Shown here piece after piece: positions 8,627-16,957 of a DNA stretch of 21,547 bases (position 1 is the first letter of the stretch; each line of letters opens with the position of its first letter). Both the position numbers and the translations under genes were made by a program. The DNA is taken from the NCBI GenBank assembly GCA_012027055.1, contig VEPF01000465.1:1-21547 (forward strand), in the 5' to 3' direction. The notes under the pieces are model-generated. The model did not search any database. It saw nothing but the letters and a program-made list of their open reading frames with translations, and was not told where the DNA came from. The stretch is from Gemmatimonadota bacterium (GTDB lineage: Bacteria > Gemmatimonadota > Gemmatimonadetes > Longimicrobiales > RSA9).

Positions 8627-11600
8627 TCAGCTCAGCTTGATGTGACTCAAGTCGACGCGCACCGTCGTCGAGATCGTCGCAACCTGCTGGAAGGTCCGGG
8701 TAATGCGGGCCCGAGCGATGCCGTCGGCGAGATCCTCGATCAGCGCATGGGCGATCGGCTGATTGTCCGCGCCCCGGATCAGGGCGGTCATCCCCACCCT
8801 CGCCAACCGGACGTCCACCGCCAGATCCAGGCCGATGCCGATGCGGGCCGGCACGGGAGCGACCAGCCGGGCCGGAATGATCCGGTCGACGGGGGCATGG
8901 GCCGCCATCAGCAGGCAGACCCGGATGAGGCCGTTGATCGCCGCCTCGGCCTGAGGGATCGAGCGGTCGATGCGGCTGAACAGCCAGTCGACGAAGCCCT
9001 GTTGGCTGCGCCGCAGTTCCAGCGGCAGGCTGCCCCAATCGGGCAGACCGGCAAGCTGCGACAAGGGCGCCGGCTGGTCGAATTCCGAGAAGATCTCCGC
9101 CCACCCCAGGCGAACGATCGGCGGGACTTCGGCGAAGCTGGCGTGCAAACAGCCGGCAACCTGGCCGATGGCCTCGATTTCGCTGGCGGCGAGTCGGACC
9201 AGCGCCGGCCGGTTATGCTCGCCGGCGATCAGGTCGCTAATGCTGGCCGCCTCGGCCACGGCCCGCTGCGCCACCGAAAGGTCGACGGCGGCGATGGCAG
9301 TGAAATCCAACTGGGCGGCCAGCGCCCGGCGCTGCTCGGTGATGACCCGCTGCGAGCGGATCACGCCGTACACGGCCGACAGCACCTTCGGCGTGGTCGC
9401 TGCCAGAGCGGTCCTGACGACCAGCGGCGGAATCAGCGCGCGATGGCGCACCGACTGCAGTGCGGCGCGCGCCGCATCCAGGCGGTCGAGCAGGTCCAGC
9501 CGTGCCTTGACCGCCGGGAACCATGCAACCGGGACGTCGCGGAATAGGCCGGCGTACTCGCGCAATTCCTCGGGCACTTCCTCATGTTCGCGCAAGCAGA
9601 CGGCAACCGGCGGTTCCGCCAGGGCCGCGGTGGCCGGCGCAGTCGGTACGATGCCCACATGCAGTGCCCGCCGCGGCCGCCGGAACAACAGCATCTTCGC
9701 ATGCTCCGCCAGGATCGCCGCGCGCCGGGCATTCAAAGTGTCGACCCGGGCCTGTTCTTCGCCGAGGAGCGCGGCGGCCACGCCCACATCGTGGCGGGCT
9801 TCCGCGACTTCTACTTCGATGGCGCGCAGGCGGACGTCCGCGTCGGCAATAGACCTCTGCAGCGCCGTTCTGACCGAGCGGGCGTCCTCCACCAGCCGCT
9901 GGTACAGGTCTATCCGGCCTTCGACCAGCCGCATGAGCCCGATGGTATTGTCGATGGCCGCTACCGCGGCATTAAAATAAGCAGACTCGTGGTTGGTGCC
10001 GGCGGCCACCTGGTCGAGATCGTTATAATCCCGCTCCTGCGGGGACTTGCGGCGGTCCTGGATGACGTCGCCGATGGTGTTGGCCAACCGGGGTGGCGGC
10101 ACCGTGCGCCCGTCCTTGACCTGAAAGCCCGGCGCCGGCAGGTCCGCCAGGGCAATACCCTTGGGCCGGACCGCAGCGGAGGGGTCGGCCAGGAGTCCCG
10201 CAATGGCGTTGATCGCCGCGAACTTGCCGGCCAGCGCCGCCTGCTGCGCCTCCGCCGCCGGCGAGGGTTTCAGGCGTTCGGCGACGCTGATGGTCCGTTC
10301 TACCGCGCCCGGCAGCCAGAGCTGGCTGTGTATGTCGCTGACGGCGAACTCGCGGCTGGCGGCGGCTACCCCGGCGAAACTCTGCGCGGTGAACAACGGC
10401 GCCGCTTGCACCGCCAGCACCGCTGGCGCCGCCTGTACCATCTGGGTGCCGGCCGCCGGCGCGGTCAGGTTGAGAAACAAGGGCTGCGCGGTCAGACTGA
10501 CCAGCGGGGTCGACGGCCGCGGTGCCGGCGCAATGGGGGTCAAGGGTCGTATCGCCTCGAAGGCCACGGGCGAAATGAACACTCCCCCACCGGAAGGCGC
10601 CGGCGCGGTGCTGGGGGCCGGTGGCACGCCCGCGGGCGGCGCGCCGCCCGGAGGTTCGCCGCCGTCGCGCTGCAAGACATTCTTCAGGAAAAGCGAAAGG
10701 TCGGCGCTGGTGGCGCGCGCACCTTCGTCGCGGGTCGCGATATCGGCCAGCGCCGGAGACGTCACCAGACGGGAGGCTGCATCCGCCCCCAACATGAACT
10801 GGCGCACCCGGTAGATATCGGCGCGGGCCCGCACGAAGCCGGCGTCGACGGCGTCGTTGGTGGCCTTCAGCCGTGCCTCCACCGCGGTGATGAAACCGTC
10901 GATGCCGGCTTCGGCCAGGTCAGCGAAATCCTCGGCCAAGAAATCCTGCAGCCAACGCTCGCGAAAGGCGTCGATCGCGACGGCGATTCGTATGCCGCGA
11001 CTTTCGGCGGTGGCAAACTCGCCCTCCACCGGCACGGCGACGGAGCCGGCCGGCGCCAGCGGCCACAGGGTAGTCTCCCGATTGCTGCTGTCGCGCAAGC
11101 GGGATCCGGGTGGAACATCGTCGGCGATCCAGATGGTTTCGTTGCCCTCGGCGTCGATCTTGCCGATCGGGCCCCATTCGAGGACGCCGCCCACCTGCGC
11201 CAGTTCGAGGCCATCGATGATCTTGCCGGCCAGTGTGTCCCCGGCGAGCGTCCAGCGCGCATCGGCGGGGATCTCCAGGCGCAGCCAGCGGCCCGCCTCG
11301 GGCAGATCGCCCTGGCGGCGCAGAGCGATGTTGGTGTCGCCCACCGCCGCGATCGGCAATTGGTCGGCGGAGCCCCAGAACACCCCGGCGCTGAAAATGT
11401 CCGTCTCCAGCGCCTGCGGGTCGTGGTTGAAGCGCAGGGAGAACCCCGTGAAGCCGCCGGTGGAGGCGATCCGCAGCCACACGTACAGCCGGTCCCGCGG
11501 GTTGACCGCGAGCGTACTACCGGCCTTCAACAGACTCAGCGCGCGCGGCGCGGTCCCGGCGTCCACGCGGATCACCCGCGTCGCAGTCAGAGGAGCGCGC

Positions 11601-13087
11601 GTCGTCGGATAGGGCAGTACCTCGTCGGGGGGGAGGTCGGCAGCCGGCCGGCTCTCGCGTTGGCCGGTGAGGGCATCCAGCAGGAGGTCGCGGCGGCGGC
11701 GCACCAGTTCCCGGCGGATGATCCAGTCGCTGCGGTCGGCGATGTAACGGTTCATCGCCCTGGCGAAGGCGGGGTCGACGGTGGCGACCTCCAGCAGGCC
11801 GGGTTCGTAGACCCATTCCGGCACCGGCACCAGCAGTTCGACGCAGTCCGGAACGTCGAGGCTGATCGGCAGGAGGGCGGCGCTGTCGTGCATCAGGACA
11901 TCAAGCTGCTCCAGCGGCACCGGCGCCGCGCTCAGCGTAAAGCCGGGCGGAAAGAACTGCTGGCGGCGGGTGGCGAGATTGACCACTTCGGCGGGAAGGA
12001 AGCCGATCGGCGGCAATTGCCGGAAGGCGCCGGCCAGGGTGGCAGGTGCCAGATCGGGCAGGTCGGCGAGATGTTCGACGAACTGGTTGACGCGAGCCTG
12101 CGCCAGCAACGGCGAGCCGCCGAACGGCACCGGCGGGGTGCGCTGAGTGGGCTGCCCGCCCAGCCGAACCACCGCGGCGCGGTCGACGAAGTCGAGGGTC
12201 CAGTCGGCGTTGAAGCCGATCAGCGCCATCGGCACCCCCAGTTCTTCCCAGGGATGCAGTTCTTCCGACAGCATCAGCCGCTCGATGCCGAATACCCGAT
12301 AGGCCAGCCGGTTGCGCCGGCCGGGACCGGGAGGCGGCAGAGAATAATCGGGGCCCCCGGTGACGGCACGCATCTCCGCGGGCCAGAACGCAAGAACCAG
12401 CCGGCATCCGTCGATGCGCTGCAGGTCATCGTAGGGATCGTCGCGCGGATCGCGCGAACAATGATCGCCCGGTCCCGCCAGGATCGTGGCGTTGACCGGT
12501 TCCGCCACCAGCACCGCGACGCGCGGCAGATCAGCGGCGGCCGGCGCGCCCAGCAGCGACGCGAACTCCGGCCCGATGCGGCGGGGCAATGGCGGCCGAA
12601 GGCTGCCGCGCACGCCCGGCGAAGCCGGGGCCACGTCCCCCCCAGGCGCCGGTGCTTCGGGATCGGTGCCGCCTGCCGGCGCGCCGGCGGCGATCGCATC
12701 CAGCTGATCGACCCGCGCGTAGACGGGCAGGTTGCCGAGAGCCAGCCGGCGGGGGCTGGCAATGACCACGTCCTCGCCGTTGCGGCACAACGCCAGACCC
12801 GGCAGGATCTGCAGCAGCGCCGCACCCGCCGCGGCGATCCGGGCGCCCGGCTCGAACATCACATCGAGCCCGCTGATGATGCCGGCGGTGACGCTCTGGC
12901 CACGCAGCCGCTGAATGCCGTTGCGGGCCTCCTGTTCCGCGGTCAGCGCCCGATCGGAGACGGCGCGCCCGGTGAAGGGGTTGAGCCGCCGCCGCCAGAC
13001 GCCCGACACTTCCGGGCGCAGCGGCGGATCGACGGCGAGGACGTGCTCGTCTTGCAGCGGGCGTTCGATGGTGTTGGTGATGCGCAC
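8627..13087 (-). CDS. Large multidomain baseplate/fibre-region protein with beta-sandwich and coiled coil, 1486 aa
   Basis: It starts at GTG 13087, supported by AAGGAG seven bases upstream. Residues 34-110 (NPFTGR, LTAEQEARNGIQRLRG, GIISGLDV, LPGLALCRNG) look like a diverged copy of the N-terminal domain of the two preceding gene products. Residues about 505-665 resemble a LamG/carbohydrate-binding-type beta-sandwich: DRLYVWLRI, then FWGSADQ, then LPEAGRWLRLEIPA, then ...VLEWGPIG. Residues 805-870 are Pro/Ala/Gly-rich. Residues about 1040-1135 are heptad-like helices consistent with a coiled coil. The last 85 residues appear beta-rich. No transmembrane segment, signal peptide or catalytic motif is evident. 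Function is unknown. Position between tail protein and ATPase, size and a possible glycan-type domain suggest a surface or target-contact component in place of a conventional fibre; a scaffold role is an alternative. Confidence 0.8.
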   Translation of the reverse strand: MRITNTIERPLQDEHVLAVDPPLRPEVSGVWRRRLNPFTGRAVSDRALTAEQEARNGIQRLRGQSVTAGIISGLDVMFEPGARIAAAGAALLQILPGLALCRNGEDVVIASPRRLALGNLPVYARVDQLDAIAAGAPAGGTDPEAPAPGGDVAPASPGVRGSLRPPLPRRIGPEFASLLGAPAAADLPRVAVLVAEPVNATILAGPGDHCSRDPRDDPYDDLQRIDGCRLVLAFWPAEMRAVTGGPDYSLPPPGPGRRNRLAYRVFGIERLMLSEELHPWEELGVPMALIGFNADWTLDFVDRAAVVRLGGQPTQRTPPVPFGGSPLLAQARVNQFVEHLADLPDLAPATLAGAFRQLPPIGFLPAEVVNLATRRQQFFPPGFTLSAAPVPLEQLDVLMHDSAALLPISLDVPDCVELLVPVPEWVYEPGLLEVATVDPAFARAMNRYIADRSDWIIRRELVRRRRDLLLDALTGQRESRPAADLPPDEVLPYPTTRAPLTATRVIRVDAGTAPRALSLLKAGSTLAVNPRDRLYVWLRIASTGGFTGFSLRFNHDPQALETDIFSAGVFWGSADQLPIAAVGDTNIALRRQGDLPEAGRWLRLEIPADARWTLAGDTLAGKIIDGLELAQVGGVLEWGPIGKIDAEGNETIWIADDVPPGSRLRDSSNRETTLWPLAPAGSVAVPVEGEFATAESRGIRIAVAIDAFRERWLQDFLAEDFADLAEAGIDGFITAVEARLKATNDAVDAGFVRARADIYRVRQFMLGADAASRLVTSPALADIATRDEGARATSADLSLFLKNVLQRDGGEPPGGAPPAGVPPAPSTAPAPSGGGVFISPVAFEAIRPLTPIAPAPRPSTPLVSLTAQPLFLNLTAPAAGTQMVQAAPAVLAVQAAPLFTAQSFAGVAAASREFAVSDIHSQLWLPGAVERTISVAERLKPSPAAEAQQAALAGKFAAINAIAGLLADPSAAVRPKGIALADLPAPGFQVKDGRTVPPPRLANTIGDVIQDRRKSPQERDYNDLDQVAAGTNHESAYFNAAVAAIDNTIGLMRLVEGRIDLYQRLVEDARSVRTALQRSIADADVRLRAIEVEVAEARHDVGVAAALLGEEQARVDTLNARRAAILAEHAKMLLFRRPRRALHVGIVPTAPATAALAEPPVAVCLREHEEVPEELREYAGLFRDVPVAWFPAVKARLDLLDRLDAARAALQSVRHRALIPPLVVRTALAATTPKVLSAVYGVIRSQRVITEQRRALAAQLDFTAIAAVDLSVAQRAVAEAASISDLIAGEHNRPALVRLAASEIEAIGQVAGCLHASFAEVPPIVRLGWAEIFSEFDQPAPLSQLAGLPDWGSLPLELRRSQQGFVDWLFSRIDRSIPQAEAAINGLIRVCLLMAAHAPVDRIIPARLVAPVPARIGIGLDLAVDVRLARVGMTALIRGADNQPIAHALIEDLADGIARARITRTFQQVATISTTVRVDLSHIKLS

Positions 13088-13094
13088 GGCAACG

Positions 13095-13100
13095 CTCCTT
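13095..13100 (-). promoter_or_regulatory. Ribosome binding site supporting the GTG start of the 1486-aa gene
   Basis: AAGGAG is seven bases before GTG 13087 in the 24-base gap after the 742-aa gene. The perfect match and spacing make the GTG start convincing. Confidence 0.8.
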
Positions 13101-13111
13101 CGGATATGGGC

Positions 13112-15340
13112 TCACTCGGCTTCAGCGATCAGCCGCCTGAGAGTGTCGATGTCGCGGGCGATGACCGCCGCCCGCACCGCGGCGGCGAAGGCGGCCAGAG
13201 CCGAGTTCCGCACTTCGCGGGCGGCGCGGTCGAGATCCAGCGCCTGGTCGCTGTCGCCGATCCAGAGGGCGCCGGGCTGAGCCAGCGCGGCGGCGGCGAG
13301 GGCGGCGGCGAGCCTTTCCAGCCCCTCGCCGAGGCGCGGATCGCCGTAATCGCTGGCGACCGCGATGACGTCGCCCTCGCTGAGCCGTTCCGGGACGGCT
13401 CCCGCCAAGGCGCTGATCGAGCGCGCCAACGCCAGCCGCGGCATGCCCCGACGCAGGTTCTCGCCCGCTGCGACCAGACCGAGCCGATCGGTCACCGCGC
13501 CGCCGGCGCCCGTTGTAGCCAGGGCGGGCGGCCGGACCAGAATCGAAGCGGCGGGCGACACCGCGGACACGCTGACGTTGGTGGGCGGCGGGAGGACGAT
13601 GGGCGGTGTGGTACCCGATCCGTCGGTGGGCGGCGGCGGGACGGCGGCCTCCAGGTCGCGGACGGCATTGGTCATGAGGCTCGGCGACGCCAGCAGCGGC
13701 GGCCCCCCCAGGAAGGACAGGATGCGCGCCTCGGCAAAGGGCGTCGCTCGATCTCGGATCGTCGCCACGCGGGCGCTAAGACCCAGCGCGGCGAGCCGGT
13801 CCGCCACCGCGCGGTCCAGTTGCTCGTCGCCGCCGCTGATCGCGACGGCGATGCCGGCGACCCGGGATTGATAGGGAACCGCTCGGCGCCGGACATACCA
13901 CAGCAGCGGCGGCAGGCCCTCTTCCTCCACCGGTATGGCGGCGACGGCCTCCGCCCAGGCGGCCTGCCAGCTGCGTGTTTCCGCGTCGGCGGCTTCGGCG
14001 CGCGCCCGGGCTTCGGCATCCCGTTGCGCGCCTTCGAGGAACTTGTTGCGGCGCGCCAGCAGGGCGGCGAGCATTTGCGCCGGGGCCCGCCGGATGCCCT
14101 GGGCCGGATCGGACACCGCCCGCTGCGACAGCTGGGCGAGCGCCCGATCGAAGGCCTGGAGGCGCTGGCGGCTCACCGGAGCCAGCACCACGACGCCGGT
14201 GGCATCGAGGTCCTGCGGGTCGCCCAGCAGATCGATGGGCGGCAAGGCCAGGCTTTCCTCGACCAGGGCCGGCAGTTCGTCGGCGGGCACGAAGCTCAGA
14301 TCGACATCGACCGCCGGCGGGAACCAGAGCTGCCGAAAGCCCAGCGAATCGGTCAGGATGGCAGCGGCCGGCAACTGCCCCGCCGGTGGCAGGGCGGCGA
14401 AGTATTGGGCGGCGGCGAAGGCCGGCGGCAGGCCATGGGCCGCGCGGTCGGCGAGCACATCGCGCAGGTGCCGGCGGTGCTGCACGATGAACGCCTCCGA
14501 CAAGGCGCGCGGCCGGGCTCCCATGCTGACCTGCAAGGGCGTATCCGCCCCGGTTTCCCGGCGCACCATCGCGGTGTCGATCCAGCGGATGGCACCCCGT
14601 TCCATGGCGAGCATCGCCAGCGGCAGGGCGTCCTGCGGCAGTCCTTCGACTTCCCCGAGGAAAAGCCGGCGGGCGACGATCCGGCGCGCCTCGTTGAGGG
14701 TCGCGGCACCGCCGGCATCGGCGAATGGGATCAAGGTGATGGCGGTGGCTTCGATGATGTCGCCATCTTCGACCTGGCGGGCGCCGGTGATCGAGGTCGG
14801 ATAGGCGGCAATCGGATTGGCGGTGAACTCCACCGCCCGCAGCGCCAGCAGGAACAGCCCGGTGCGGCGGCCGAGCGGCAGCCGCGGCGACAGCCGCAGC
14901 CCCAGCGTCGCATCGAGCCGTTCCACCTCCGGCAGATCCAGCGGCGCAATGAGCCGCCGGGTCGTCACCATGACGACGTCGCCGCTGGGGGTGACGCCGT
15001 GGCCCGCCGCAATGGCGAGCAGTTCCCCGCCCGGCGAACCGCTCAGCCCGACCTCCAGGCCGGTGACGACCCCGGTGCCGGTAGCGCGGGCCAAGTCGGC
15101 CTGCCGCTGGCGGATGTATTCCTGGTCGCGGGTCAGGTCGGCGCCGGTCAGGAACCGGCCGTCGAAATAATGGGGTCGGCGGCGTAGCCCATCCAGCACC
15201 AGGGCGGAGCTGCCGAGCAACCCCTCGATGTCGTCGCGCGAAACGATGTTGGGGTCACCGGTTCGTGCCATGCGCGCAATTTCGCTGGCCTCGGCGATGT
15301 CGATGCGGGTGCGCGCGTTACTCTGATCAATGGTCGCCAT
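13112..15340 (-). CDS. eCIS/phage-tail-locus protein with YFDGRFLT...GVVTGLEV N-terminal domain, 742 aa
   Basis: Residues 56-130 carry HYFDGRFLTGADLTRDQEY, GTGVVTGLEV and AAGHGVTPSGDVV, a motif set I recall from uncharacterised proteins encoded beside baseplate genes of contractile systems. Residues 160-260 read as mixed beta/alpha. Residues 425-465 are a charged Ala/Arg/Glu helix. Residues 567-590 form a Pro/Thr/Ser linker, and the last 150 residues are Ala/Leu-rich helices. The start at ATG 15340 has GGAG nine bases upstream. The gene follows the 293-aa paralogue by 15 bases and precedes the 1486-aa gene by 24. There is no signal peptide or catalytic signature. It probably binds the baseplate or tail tip, sharing a docking domain with its neighbours, but that is inference from position and family resemblance. 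Confidence 0.82.
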   Translation of the reverse strand: MATIDQSNARTRIDIAEASEIARMARTGDPNIVSRDDIEGLLGSSALVLDGLRRRPHYFDGRFLTGADLTRDQEYIRQRQADLARATGTGVVTGLEVGLSGSPGGELLAIAAGHGVTPSGDVVMVTTRRLIAPLDLPEVERLDATLGLRLSPRLPLGRRTGLFLLALRAVEFTANPIAAYPTSITGARQVEDGDIIEATAITLIPFADAGGAATLNEARRIVARRLFLGEVEGLPQDALPLAMLAMERGAIRWIDTAMVRRETGADTPLQVSMGARPRALSEAFIVQHRRHLRDVLADRAAHGLPPAFAAAQYFAALPPAGQLPAAAILTDSLGFRQLWFPPAVDVDLSFVPADELPALVEESLALPPIDLLGDPQDLDATGVVVLAPVSRQRLQAFDRALAQLSQRAVSDPAQGIRRAPAQMLAALLARRNKFLEGAQRDAEARARAEAADAETRSWQAAWAEAVAAIPVEEEGLPPLLWYVRRRAVPYQSRVAGIAVAISGGDEQLDRAVADRLAALGLSARVATIRDRATPFAEARILSFLGGPPLLASPSLMTNAVRDLEAAVPPPPTDGSGTTPPIVLPPPTNVSVSAVSPAASILVRPPALATTGAGGAVTDRLGLVAAGENLRRGMPRLALARSISALAGAVPERLSEGDVIAVASDYGDPRLGEGLERLAAALAAAALAQPGALWIGDSDQALDLDRAAREVRNSALAAFAAAVRAAVIARDIDTLRRLIAEAE

Positions 15341-15355
15341 GGCGAAGTGCTCCGT

Positions 15356-16237
15356 TCAGGGCTGGACCAACGGAGTGGCGGAGAATGCCCGCCCCAGCCA
15401 TTTGCCAGGAAGAAAGACGAAAGGCCGCAGACTGTTGTCGACCGAGACCCGCGACGTCAGGTCGAGCGTCGGCCGCGTCGCGGGAGGCGCATCCGTCGCC
15501 AGGTTAACCGGGATGGTGACCCGTGCCAGCAGCACAGCGGACGGGTCATGCCCCTCGACGTGTTCCGCCAGCGGTGCCAGAGTGCCGTCCGCCGATCCCG
15601 CGGTGCCGCCGTCCCAGGAGCCGAGGATCGCCTGCAACCGGGTCTCGGCGGTGGCGCTTCCGGCTGGCCAGAAGTTGCTCGGTGTCGGGATCGGATCCGG
15701 CCCCCCCTCGGTCCGCGGAATCAGTTCGAGATAGGCGGTCTCGGCGAGGCGGGACGGAACCACGGCATCCAGGGCATCGAAGGGGCCGGTGGCAAAGGCC
15801 GGTGTCTTGCCGCGGGCGCAGCTCATGGCCGAAAGGAAGACATCCACCACCACGCCGACCGGGACGCTCACACGGGGCGAGCGGTGGATGGCGGAACGGA
15901 GCCGCGCCGTGGTTTCGGCGGCGAACCAGCGGGCCAGGCGGATGCACTGGGAAGCCTGCAGTTCGATGAGACGGCCGTGGCGATCGATGGCCAGTCCCGG
16001 GGCAACGCTCAGCTCCAGCTCGGCGTCGTCCGCCGCCGGCGGCACGACCCGCAACCCGGCCACCGTGCCGAACCCGACCAGGTGCTTGAGCGCCGTGGCC
16101 AGGCGCCCGCGGTGGTAGGTCTGTTCGTCACGGAAGTCCTCCGCATCGAGCAGCACCCCGGTGGCATAGTTGACGCGCTCCGGCGGTGGCGCGGCTTCCA
16201 GGGGATCGTCCGGGCTGAACGGTTCGATGTTGCTCAT
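15356..16237 (-). CDS. Small member of the tail-locus GxVxGLxV family, 293 aa
   Basis: ATG 16237 is chosen over a longer frame to 16702 because it follows a GAGG ribosome binding site nine bases upstream, lies 17 bases after the previous stop, and begins just before the conserved domain; the longer form would overlap the 105-aa gene completely. Residues 20-95 hold VNYATGVLLDAEDFRDEQTY, GTVAGLRV (57-64) and PGLAIDRHGRLIEL (80-93). This is the cleanest version of the motif set seen in the 742- and 1486-aa proteins. The remaining 200 residues look beta-rich and end in FVFLPGKWLGRAF. Proteins of this kind occur in phage-tail-like loci and are uncharacterised as far as I know. A minor baseplate or tip protein is likely; the exact role is unknown. 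Confidence 0.84.
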   Translation of the reverse strand: MSNIEPFSPDDPLEAAPPPERVNYATGVLLDAEDFRDEQTYHRGRLATALKHLVGFGTVAGLRVVPPAADDAELELSVAPGLAIDRHGRLIELQASQCIRLARWFAAETTARLRSAIHRSPRVSVPVGVVVDVFLSAMSCARGKTPAFATGPFDALDAVVPSRLAETAYLELIPRTEGGPDPIPTPSNFWPAGSATAETRLQAILGSWDGGTAGSADGTLAPLAEHVEGHDPSAVLLARVTIPVNLATDAPPATRPTLDLTSRVSVDNSLRPFVFLPGKWLGRAFSATPLVQP

Positions 16238-16245
16238 GGTGGTGG

Positions 16246-16250
16246 ACCTC
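16246..16250 (-). promoter_or_regulatory. Ribosome binding site deciding the 293-aa start
   Basis: GAGGT lies in the 17-base gap before ATG 16237. It supports this start over upstream ATGs that would extend the protein through the preceding gene. Confidence 0.6.
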
Positions 16251-16254
16251 GGTG

Positions 16255-16572
16255 TCAGCGTTCGGGTCGGGTGACGCGGCGCTTGCGGCCGCGCGGCTTG
16301 GCGGCATCGGCCGAGTCGGCCGGCGCCGCGGCGGCGGTCGCGCGGGCTTCGGAGCGCAAGACCGGTGCGTTCGGAACAGCTGCGCCGATCACCGGCGGCT
16401 CCGGCCGCAGCGCCTCGACGACCCGCACCACCAGTTCCGCAGGCGCACTGGCGTTGCCTTCGTCGTCGATCACCACCAGCCGAAACCGGTAAGCGCCGGG
16501 CTCCAGCCGGTTTTCGACGGCCAGCGTCGGGGCACGGCCGCGCACGGTTTGGCCTTCCACGAGAATCGGCAT
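16255..16572 (-). CDS. Small PKD/Ig-like half-domain protein with basic tail, 105 aa
   Basis: ATG 16572 is preceded six bases away by AGGAG, which lies inside the last codons of the upstream gene; the two genes are two bases apart. Residues 23-55 (LEPGAYRFRLVVIDDEGN, then ...ELVVRVV) match the closing strands of a PKD/Ig-like domain and closely resemble residues 26-56 of the 111-aa neighbour. Residues 56-90 are Pro/Ala-rich. The end is strongly basic (KPRGRKRRVTRPER, 92-105). The opening half of such a domain is absent here but present at the end of the preceding protein. There is no signal peptide. A frame to 17148 exists but only this part has protein-like composition. It may be a small structural partner in the tail tip; no specific function can be assigned. 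Confidence 0.75.
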   Translation of the reverse strand: MPILVEGQTVRGRAPTLAVENRLEPGAYRFRLVVIDDEGNASAPAELVVRVVEALRPEPPVIGAAVPNAPVLRSEARATAAAAPADSADAAKPRGRKRRVTRPER

Positions 16573-16574
16573 GA

Positions 16575-16910
16575 TCAACTCCTGGCGACCAGGGTGAACT
16601 GGTATTCGACCACCCTGCCCGGTTCGACATCGGTGGAACGGGCACCGGACAAGAGGAAGGTCGTGCCGAACGGCACCTGAGGGTCGATCCGCGCACCGGC
16701 ATCGTTGACCACGTCGAGCACCGCCGTCGGGTCGGTGGGAGCGAGCACGATCACCTCGATGAAGGTCGGTTCGGAGGGATTTCCCTGGTCGTCGACCACC
16801 ACCAGACGGAATCGGTTTGGCCCCACCGGCAGCGGGTTGGTGCGGGAAACCTCGACCTTGACCAACGGATCCGCCTGAGTCACTGGAACATTCGGTTGGA
16901 ATACAGCCAT
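16575..16910 (-). CDS. Small PKD/Ig-like protein made of two half-domains, 111 aa
   Basis: ATG 16910 has AGGAG at seven bases, the best ribosome binding site in the window, after a 47-base gap from the tail protein gene. Residues 26-56 (PLPVGPNRFRLVVVDDQGN, then IEVIV) look like the closing strands of a PKD/Ig fold. Residues 61-107 (PTAVLDVV, TTFLLSGARSTD at 83-94, VVEYQFTL) look like the opening strands of the next one. The order closing-then-opening is the reverse of a normal PKD domain. The C-terminus of the upstream 892-aa protein ends with an opening half and the 105-aa protein begins with a closing half. No signal peptide or cysteine is present. It is probably a structural accessory of the tail tip; function unknown. 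Confidence 0.78.
   Translation of the reverse strand: MAVFQPNVPVTQADPLVKVEVSRTNPLPVGPNRFRLVVVDDQGNPSEPTFIEVIVLAPTDPTAVLDVVNDAGARIDPQVPFGTTFLLSGARSTDVEPGRVVEYQFTLVARS
16579..16583 (-). promoter_or_regulatory. Ribosome binding site of the 105-aa gene, inside the upstream CDS
   Basis: AGGAG sits six bases before ATG 16572 and overlaps the final codons of the 111-aa gene. It fixes the start of the 105-aa protein and rules out the longer frame. Confidence 0.75.
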
Positions 16911-16917
16911 CGTCGTT

Positions 16918-16922
16918 CTCCT
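16918..16922 (-). promoter_or_regulatory. Ribosome binding site of the 111-aa PKD-like gene
   Basis: AGGAG lies seven bases before ATG 16910, inside the 47-base gap after the tail protein gene. It is the strongest site seen here and supports independent, possibly high, translation of this small protein. Confidence 0.75.
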
Positions 16923-16957
16923 CTAGGAACAATTCGCTAACAAGCGCTCGGCCCGCG

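Noticed and set aside
5327..9547. Plus-strand frames of 544 and 613 codons opposite the ATPase, the 501-aa gene and the end of the 1486-aa gene.
   Set aside because: They are antisense to genes with clear AAA+ and eCIS-associated motifs and show only Gly/Gln/Arg-rich shadow composition.
9584..15187. A plus-strand open frame of 1867 codons opposite the 742- and 1486-aa genes.
   Set aside because: It spans gene boundaries on the other strand, is dominated by Arg/Gly/Gln with no recognisable motif, and is what a high-GC coding strand leaves open on its complement. The minus-strand frames have family motifs and ribosome binding sites.
16238..16702. Extension of the 293-aa gene to an upstream start at 16702.
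   Set aside because: It would overlap the 105-aa gene entirely and has no ribosome binding site, whereas ATG 16237 has GAGG at a good distance and precedes the conserved domain.
16935..16946. Small inverted repeat CGCT-AACA-AGCG between the tail protein and the 111-aa gene, considered as a terminator.
   Set aside because: The stem is only four base pairs with no T tract and a strong ribosome binding site follows at once.
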